64,000 nucleotides of DNA from Daldinia sp. FL1419 (Eukaryota; Ascomycota; Sordariomycetes; Xylariales; Hypoxylaceae). A program made the translations under genes and the position numbers. Below, piece by piece: positions 57,322 to 64,000 of the stretch. The stretch's first letter is position 1. Each line of letters opens with the position of its first letter. The stretch lies in assembly GCA_025201765.1 (NCBI GenBank), contig MU623340.1, forward strand, positions 62,001 to 126,000, given 5' to 3'. The notes under the pieces were generated by a model. That model saw only the letters and a list, made by a program, of their open reading frames with translations. It searched no databases and was not told the DNA's origin.

Positions 57322-59694
57322 ATGGGGATTGAATATCCACTCCGTGTTCTGCTCATCGGCAATGGCGGAAGAGAACATGCAATTGCGTGGAAGCTCAGCC
57401 AATCGCCTCTAATAGAGTCAATTATCGCTGTCCCCGGAAACGGAGGCACGGCGACATGTCCCAAAGTTGCCAACAATACTTCGGTATCTGCAGAAGACTT
57501 CCCAGCATTGCTCGAACTCGCAAAAGCAAATAAGATCAATTACGTGGTTCCCGGTCCCGAGGCCCCTCTCGTCGCTGGCGCCGTCGACTTTTTCGAGAAT
57601 GCAGGCATTAAGAGCTTCGGCCCTTCAAAGAAGGCCGCTCAGATGGAGGGCAGCAAAACCTTTTCTAAAGACTTCATGAAAAAGCATGGGATACCCACAG
57701 CTGCCTATGAGAACTTCTCCGATTATGAAAAGGCCCGGGAATACCTCGACCGCGTACAACACGACGTCGTGATCAAGGCAAGTGGGTTGGCAGCTGGAAA
57801 GGGTGTTATCATACCCACGTCGAAGGAAGAGGCACACCAAGCTCTCAAGGATATTATGCAAAACAAAGAATTCGGATCTGCGGGAGACGAGGTCGTTATC
57901 GAAGAGTTCCTAACCGGTGACGAATTAAGTATCCTAACTTTCAGCGACGGTTACACGATAAAATCCCTACCCCCCGCTCAAGATCACAAGAGAATAGGGG
58001 AAGGAGACACAGGTCTAAACACTGGTGGTATGGGATGTTATGCGCCGACTAACATTGCTACCCCTGACCTCGTGGCGCAAATCGACCGAGATATCATCCA
58101 GCCCACAATTGACGGTATGCGCAAGGATGAGATGCCCTTCGTCGGTGTTCTTTTCACTGGACTGATGATCACTTCAACTGGCCCCAAGGTTCTTGAGTAC
58201 AACGTCCGATTTGGTGACCCGGAGACTCAGACCGTCCTACCCTTATTGTCGCAAGACACAGATTTGGCAAAGATCATGGTCGCCTGTTCGGAACGCTACT
58301 TAGACAGCGTTCACATCAACGTTGAGCCAAGGTTTAGCGCAACCGTTGTCGTCGCCGCTGGTGGGTATCCCGAGTCTTACGCCAAAGGCGATGAGATAAC
58401 TGTCCAGCCCCCTCCTCAGGATATCAATATTTTCCACGCTGGCACGAAAATCGCAAACAACACGTTGCAAACTGCCGGCGGCCGGGTCATAGCTGCTAGC
58501 GCTACGGCCGCAGAGAGTCTTCGCGCCGCCGTAGATAGGGCTTACGAGGGAGTGAAGCTCATTAAATTCAACAAGATGTACTACCGCAGGGATATTGCAC
58601 ACCGAGCCTTCAAGCCAACGGCCGATACCAAGGAAGCCCTAACATACGCGGAGGCGGGTGTTAGTATTGATGCAGGAAACCAGCTTGTCGAGCGAATACG
58701 AACTGCCGTCCGATCAACTAGGCGAGCTGGCGCCGACGCTGAAATCGGTGGCTTCGGAGGTGAAGTCGACCTATCTAAAGCTGGCTTTTCGAGTGATGCT
58801 CCTATTATGGTCGGTGCTATTGACGGCGTGGGTACGAAGCTCATGATCGCGCAGGCCACCAAGAACCATAGCACCGTGGGTATTGATCTGGTCGCCATGA
58901 ACGTCAACGATCTTGTTGTTCAGGGTGCTGAGCCCGTTATGTTCCTTGACTACTTTGGCTGTAGCCGCCTTGACCCTGAGGTTGCTGCGGTTTTTGTCGA
59001 GAGCGTCGCCGCCGGTTGTCGTGACGCAGGGTGTGCTCTTGTCGGCGGCGAAACCGCTGAGATGCCTGGTATGTATAAGGAAGATGACTATGACGCTGCT
59101 GGTGCCGCCATTGGCGTCATGCGCGCAAGCAGCCGTCTCCCCCGTCTTGATGCTATGGCCGATGGCGACGTCCTTTTAGGTCTCGCTTCATCCGGCGTCC
59201 ACTCCAACGGATTCTCCCTTGTCCGTCGTATCCTCTCGCGCGAGAAGCTTGACTACGCTAGCCCCGCCCCATGGGACCCTTCCGCTAAGAGTGTAGGCGA
59301 CTCCCTCCTAACACCCACTCGTATCTATGTTCGCTCCATCCTAGCCGCCCTTCCACAACTTAAGGGCCTCGCACACATTACCGGAGGCGGTCTAACTGAA
59401 AACGTCCCGCGTATGCTACCTTCTCACCTCGCTGCCGAGATTAACGTCGGCACGTGGCAGCTCCCCCCTGTATTCCGCTGGCTACAAGCCGCGGGCAATG
59501 TCGCGCCTACGGAGATGGCGAGGACGTTTAATACCGGTGTTGGTATGGTAGCCGTGGTTAACGCTAGTGATGCGGAAGCTGTAGCGCAAAAGTTCCGGGA
59601 GAGCGGCGAGACGGTGTATACCATCGGTAAGCTAACGACTAGAGCGGAGGGAGCGCCGGCTTGCGTGTTGAAGAATTTGGAATCTTGGAGTTAA
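57322..59694 (+). CDS. ade5,7: Bifunctional GAR synthetase / AIR synthetase
   Basis: This is a 790-aa single-exon enzyme of de novo purine synthesis in the cytosol. The N-terminal half (to ~430) is phosphoribosylamine-glycine ligase, an ATP-grasp enzyme. It has LIGNGGREHAIAWKL at the N-terminus, the ATP-grasp lid ASGLAAGKGVIIP, and LNTGGMGCYAPTNIA then VLFTGLMIT. The C-terminal half (~440-785) is AIR synthetase, with YAEAGVSIDAGNQLVERI, then IMVGAIDGVGTKLMIA, VGIDLVAMNVNDLVVQGAEP, AGCALVGGETAEMPGMY and LASSGVHSNGFSLVR, ending in HITGGGLTENVPRMLP. The domain order and length equal fungal Ade5,7. It catalyses steps 2 and 5 of the pathway. No lesions. Third positions are strongly C/T-biased, as expected for a well-expressed gene. 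Confidence 0.98.
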   Translation: MGIEYPLRVLLIGNGGREHAIAWKLSQSPLIESIIAVPGNGGTATCPKVANNTSVSAEDFPALLELAKANKINYVVPGPEAPLVAGAVDFFENAGIKSFGPSKKAAQMEGSKTFSKDFMKKHGIPTAAYENFSDYEKAREYLDRVQHDVVIKASGLAAGKGVIIPTSKEEAHQALKDIMQNKEFGSAGDEVVIEEFLTGDELSILTFSDGYTIKSLPPAQDHKRIGEGDTGLNTGGMGCYAPTNIATPDLVAQIDRDIIQPTIDGMRKDEMPFVGVLFTGLMITSTGPKVLEYNVRFGDPETQTVLPLLSQDTDLAKIMVACSERYLDSVHINVEPRFSATVVVAAGGYPESYAKGDEITVQPPPQDINIFHAGTKIANNTLQTAGGRVIAASATAAESLRAAVDRAYEGVKLIKFNKMYYRRDIAHRAFKPTADTKEALTYAEAGVSIDAGNQLVERIRTAVRSTRRAGADAEIGGFGGEVDLSKAGFSSDAPIMVGAIDGVGTKLMIAQATKNHSTVGIDLVAMNVNDLVVQGAEPVMFLDYFGCSRLDPEVAAVFVESVAAGCRDAGCALVGGETAEMPGMYKEDDYDAAGAAIGVMRASSRLPRLDAMADGDVLLGLASSGVHSNGFSLVRRILSREKLDYASPAPWDPSAKSVGDSLLTPTRIYVRSILAALPQLKGLAHITGGGLTENVPRMLPSHLAAEINVGTWQLPPVFRWLQAAGNVAPTEMARTFNTGVGMVAVVNASDAEAVAQKFRESGETVYTIGKLTTRAEGAPACVLKNLESWS

Positions 59695-60253
59695 GGGGCT
59701 AGAAAAAAGTAAAATTAAAAAAAATGAAAAGGGGTCAGGGATCAACTAGCTGGCTGGAAGAGGCTGAGCTGATAGGATAAGGTTGGTTGGGAGGCGGGAT
59801 TTATACTAAAATTCGCGTGTGCTTGATTCATTCGGCTAGCTGTGTCTTACCAATTAACCAACTCGATTGTAAATATATAGGTGGTAGTTCTATACTTCGC
59901 CAGTAACAAGTCAATAAGTATGCGCCATGATATGTATATTCGCATATGTAGGTAGGTATATCTGTATGTATTTGAACTATGTATAAATTGCTATAATATG
60001 ATATGGTATGATATATTATGCTCATGCTCGCGTCGACCATATGAACCATGACGACAATAAACCCATTCCTATCTGCGCCAAAACCGTAGTTGTAGTGGGA
60101 AACCCCAAATAAACATTCGGTCAAACAACTCAACCCGAATGAACCCTTGATGTATCCCAGTCTAATCCAGCTGAAAATGAAGCAAGACAAGTGATAAAAC
60201 GATTTGATATATGCTGCTAGTCGACACAAGGTGGGTCATACCCGTATAATAAC
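59695..60253. other. Convergent 3' intergenic region
   Basis: This holds the 3' UTRs of ade5,7 and atg15, with a TATGATATGG-like repeat near 59998-60020. No gene is seen. Confidence 0.55.
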
Positions 60254-62193
60254 CTATATCTCGTCGTTTGCCCACTCCTCGCACAGCATAGCGCCCTTGG
60301 CGTCTTTTGTGCATTTCTCCCATTCCTTACACATGCCAACCCAGTTCCGCTCTACGCAACGGGATGTCGTGGGTTCTGGCTCGGAAGGTTGAATGGGTGT
60401 AGGCGTTGGTGGCGGCGAAGTGATCACATGGGCTTGCGAAGTTGCGGTGGCGCTGGTGGTTGAAACTGTCTTATCCTTACATCCCCACCAGCCCGGCGTT
60501 ATGCAGGTGGTAGTCGAAGTTGTGGTGACAGGCGTAGTTGTGGTGCTCGTGGTGGTCGTAGTCGCGTCCTTACAGCCAAACCACCCTGGAGTTTTGCAGG
60601 TTGATGTGGAACTGCTTGTGGTGGTAGTGCTGGGTGTTCCTGTCGTTGTGGTCTCGTCGAGACAGCCCCACCTATAAGTTGTTAGCTATGTGAGTCTTGT
60701 AAAGTAGGATTCAAATCGACTTACCATCCGGGAGTCTGGCACGTAGCTGTTCGAGTGCGTGTCTTGGTCGTGGTAGAGCTGCTGGATGAAGTCGTTCCAT
60801 CCGTGCTGTTACTTTCGTACATTTTCCAGTTCGCGCAGTCTCTGCAGTCCGGGGTGAACTGGCACGGCGGGACATCATCGTATTTTCGAATGACATCGTT
60901 GATCACAGATCGTATCTTGTGCGTTCCGATGCCTACTCGCCAGCCGTGGTCGGCAACCGTGTCGTATGTGCACTCATAGCCGGTATGACATGCAGACTCC
61001 ATCGCATATCCCGCGAAGGAGCACGAGGCGGTTGCACCATTGCAGGTTCCTATGTAGATAGGATCGGCCGTGTGCCCGAAGTGATACGTTCCAGTGTATT
61101 GACGCGTCTGGGGCAAATTGGGGTCTGCATGTGGAGGGACAGGGAGACCAAGCCTTCCCGCCGCCAAAGCCTCGGGAACAGCCTCGAATGTCACAACAGG
61201 AAGACCATATGTCAAACCGAGAAGAGAACTAACTGCTCCGCCCAATGAATGTCCAGAAACCCAGATATTCGATTCTGGGTATATCTCGGTAACATTCGCG
61301 TATAGTTCCCTCACCGCTTGGTAGTACCGGTTCTCCTCGCGCAAAGCGCTCTTCACACAAGTATTGTTGCAGCTATATGTACTAGTTGCGCAGTCGCAAA
61401 CCTGATGCCACGACCATTGGCCTTGCTGAGCACAGCAACAGCTAAAGAATAGGTTATCATTGATCTTGTCATTGGTAGTCGTGCCCTCTCCATCAAAGAC
61501 AGCTGGTGATGTACCCTTGAGACCGATGATGATTGTGGAATTAGTCTCATCTCCCCATATGTGTCCCCTGAGTCCATCGCTTTCCCAACCGAAATCAGCA
61601 CTTCTATTGAACGGCTCTCCAACTTCGTCCCAATCCGGCATACCAGGTTTTTCCACGTATGCATCGGACGCGACCAACGCCATGGTCAGGACGGTTTCTT
61701 TATCGGTAACGTCGGGGCCTAGAACATCGTCCACAGACCATGCAGATGGGCTACTCGCGATTACATAGCCGCGTTGGCGGGCCTCGGCGACCAACGGGTC
61801 GACTGTACTCGGACGTCGGTCGACTAGACGTTCAATCTTCCGAGGCTGACTCTTAGCCTTTAAGGGCATTATCCGCTCCGCAGCATGGCCATCCTCACCA
61901 GCCAGCCATACCTCCGCTTCTGGTTCTAGGATATCTTTCCTTCGGTGAAGCCCGGGATGGCGATCCGTCCCGTGATGGAATATGTGACGTAGCGTGAAGG
62001 TATGTTCGGCCGGTTGCGGCGGTTCTGGTATCAACGGTGTAAGTAACGGGGTATCTGGGAAGGTTGCCTCTTGCGCTTGGAGGCTGGCTGCCGTCGGGGA
62101 GGCCGATATAGCGAGAAATGATAATAGTAATTGAGCTGTCACTCTGCCAGCGGAGTGACAAGTTGAAGCCTGGCGTTTCCGCCTTGAACTCAT
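60254..62193 (-). CDS. atg15: Atg15-like phospholipase (lipase class 3)
   Basis: This is a 628-aa vacuolar lipase from exons 62193-60725 and 60671-60254. ATG 62193 was chosen; the frame extends to a TTG upstream. A hydrophobic N-terminal anchor (QLLLSFLAISASPTAASL) follows a basic start, as in Atg15, a type II protein sorted by the multivesicular body route. HTFTLRHIFHHGTD is the family's N-terminal motif. The lipase signature is GHSLGG (Ser ~316), with conserved cysteine motifs NLFFSCCCAQQ and HQVCDCATSTYSC. AHTADPI-type and CHTGYECTYDTV segments carry the later catalytic Asp/His region. It degrades autophagic and MVB vesicle membranes in the vacuole. The C-terminus is a Thr/Ser-rich stalk with three TPGWWGC-like Cys repeats and a last CVERNWVGMCKEWEKC segment. 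Confidence 0.92.
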
Positions 62194-63864
62194 GATTGCT
62201 TCTGTATTAGATTTAACTAGGGCAAGAAGAAAAAGGAACGTGTAAGGAGTTTTCAAAAAGGCTTCTGTCGAGATGAATTAGATAAACAAGTAGATGAGAT
62301 GAAAAAAAAGAAAAGGAAGTCTTGATAGGGGAGATGAGGATTCAAAACGTTGAATGATGGGATAGAGGTGTAAGTCCAGTGGTCCAGTGGTCACGGCACC
62401 TGTAAATCCCCACACGAACCTGGGGCCGTTTATCGCGTGGACAGTGGCGCTGCCTATCGGGTTATCTCCTTATGACAACATTGGTCCAGCCTAGCAGCCT
62501 TAGTGCACTACTACATACATTAGGTAGTTGCATAACCTAGGCTGGCTGGCTATGAAAGTTCCGACCACCGAGCCTTACCCCAACCATTCGGGTTAGACAT
62601 ATAGGAATTCGGAGGTATTCAGGTAGAACCTCTCTATTGCAAGTACCACCTATTACCGCAAACATCAATAATCAAAAATGAACTTCAGTTTTATATACAT
62701 GAGTAATAAGACTTTCCAGAAACTCACCTAGGTAGGTAGGTACCTATACATATCCACTGCATCCTCATCATGTAGATTTATCAGCGCTTCCATGGCGTCT
62801 TCTATGCATTGCACATAAATATCCCGTCATCCTCAAAGGTCTATTATCGAAAATTGGCATAGGTGTCATCTAATATTGTCACCTGTTCCGTCGATCTACC
62901 TCGCAGGCTGCACTCATACATATATCCTTACAACGATCTATTGTAACGGTATCTAATGCGTGCATGAACGTTGGTCCTATGTAGGTACAAGTACATAAGC
63001 AAGTCTCCTACGGCACATGAAAAACCAACAAGGATATTGAAGCTAATGGCTTCCTATCGAAGATAGGTAATAATAGTGAAGGACCACCTTAGAATTGATG
63101 AAACATGGATCAGTAGAATTTAAGATAGCATCTATTAAGATAGAAATATGCGAGCAAAATATATATTTCTATGGACTTCCTCGAGAGTTTATGAACTGCA
63201 ATACATAACTAGATAATGTAAATACCGACCTGCATTTAGTGCGGTTCTACCCCTGACGCAAGGCCAAGCTATCAGGATTGGTAGCACACTAATCAGACCG
63301 TCAGACTGTCAGACTAACATGTAAGTATGTACTTCCCACTATTAGACCGTTAACTACCTACCTATCGTTTATCAAAGTACTGTACCTTATCGATATGGAA
63401 CCATCTAAAAGTGGGTGTCGTATTTGGTATTGTACAATACAATCGGTACAATACATACGTGCCTCATACATGCAAGTAAAGCTTCCCGGAACAGCCAACT
63501 CCCACTTACATACACTCGTTGATTTGTGCATCTACTTGAGCCAAACACATTGGTTCAAGTCTCCCATCATCTTGGCTAATTATATATCCTCCTACCTAGT
63601 CTTTTAATGGCTCCCCTTTTGCCTACCGTCGTCCGATAGAGGCATAATAATACTACATATATTGTCGTCGTAATATAACCCCGAAGCGACTCACGCCCGT
63701 GTTTCTACCTGGTGCTTCTACCTGGTGCTCCTACCTGGTGTTTCTACACTATAGTGGGGAGAGACAGGTATGGTGTCCCTGCAACAAGTTTCACCTATTT
63801 ATTTATTATTTATGCTCCTCCTGCACCATTTTACTAGTTCCTAAACTCTTTTGACATAGCTAAC
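62194..63864. other. Intergenic region, 1.67 kb
   Basis: This lies upstream of atg15 and of the right-edge gene. It has many GGTACC/TAGGTAGG motifs (around 62730-62745), a short 13-bp tandem repeat (63699-63747), and a TTATT-rich tract. No supported gene is seen; a small ORF at 63395-63607 appears random. Confidence 0.55.
63699..63747. repeat. 13-bp tandem repeat, 3.8 units
   Basis: Units GTGTTTCTACCTG, GTGCTTCTACCTG, GTGCTCCTACCTG and a partial GTGTTTCTAC follow one another. This is a minisatellite upstream of the right-edge gene. Confidence 0.85.
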
Positions 63865-64000
63865 ATGGCATCTAGCTTCTCACACTTCTTCATGGCGCCC
63901 ACTACCCCCTCCAAAGGCTCCGAGCCAAAACCCGGGTCCCTTGCAACCTCAAGTACCTTCCCCCGTCACTCTCCTTCAGAAACGAAAGAACCACGGCCTA
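63865..64000 (+). CDS. Possible 5' end of a gene at the window edge
   Basis: ATG 63865 in a good context (taacATGGCA) opens a frame with no stop to the end of the window, about 45 codons. The start reads MASSFSHFFMAPTTPSKGSE and the rest is Pro/Ser/Thr-rich, typical of the disordered N-terminus of fungal regulators or kinases. Codon use shifts from AT-rich to GC-rich at this point. The product is unknown because the rest lies outside. Confidence 0.45.
   Translation, partial: MASSFSHFFMAPTTPSKGSEPKPGSLATSSTFPRHSPSETKEPRP

Overview
The window is nuclear DNA of a filamentous ascomycete (Pezizomycotina, most likely Sordariomycetes; I cannot fix the order). The evidence is short introns of about 50-100 bases with GT...ctaac/ctaat...AG signals, gene families with clear fungal character (Zn2Cys6 regulator, UstY/DUF3328, fungal rhodopsin-domain membrane protein, Mdm10, Atg15, Ade5,7) and intergenic DNA full of short AGGTACCT/TAGGTAGG palindromic runs. 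Genes lie on both strands with no operons. Many starts and splice sites were set by reading across introns in the right frame.

Layout. 1-11.5 kb: 3' end of a flavin amine oxidase, a conserved hypothetical protein (-), a CorA-type cation transporter (+), a secreted PL4 rhamnogalacturonan lyase (-), a DHCR24-like FAD oxidoreductase (+) and a secreted LVIVD/choice-of-anchor-B protein (-). 11.5-15 kb is gene-empty and partly AT-rich. 15-25 kb: a Zn2Cys6 transcription factor (+), a 581-bp PIF/Harbinger-like MITE with 22-bp inverted repeats and TAA target duplication, Rad5/HLTF (-), an NDUFAF6-like complex I assembly factor (+) and a secreted DUF985 cupin (+). 25-27 kb holds what looks like a decayed ankyrin-repeat gene.

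27.3-37.7 kb is an accessory block: UstYa-like oxidase, Ure2p-type glutathione S-transferase, DHA-type MFS exporter, a badly broken cytochrome P450, a rhodopsin-domain integral membrane protein, and a 5'-truncated, frameshifted remnant of a fungal bifunctional copalyl/kaurene-type diterpene synthase. This reads as a dying diterpenoid biosynthetic cluster: the scaffold-forming enzyme and the P450 are dead, while the transport, conjugation and accessory genes are still open.

38-64 kb returns to mostly housekeeping genes: ribosomal protein eS19 (+), an ankyrin-repeat protein carrying a deaminase-like HxE/PCxxC signature (-), a ZIP zinc transporter (-), Mdm10 of the ERMES complex (-), an SDR oxidoreductase (+), a large disordered protein (-), dephospho-CoA kinase (-) divergent from the bifunctional purine enzyme Ade5,7 (+), the Atg15 phospholipase (-) and the start of an unidentified gene at the right edge (+).

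The two most unusual items are the ankyrin-deaminase protein at 39589-41912 and the diterpene cluster relic at 27.3-37.7 kb. All functions are inferred from sequence reading alone; no database search was run.
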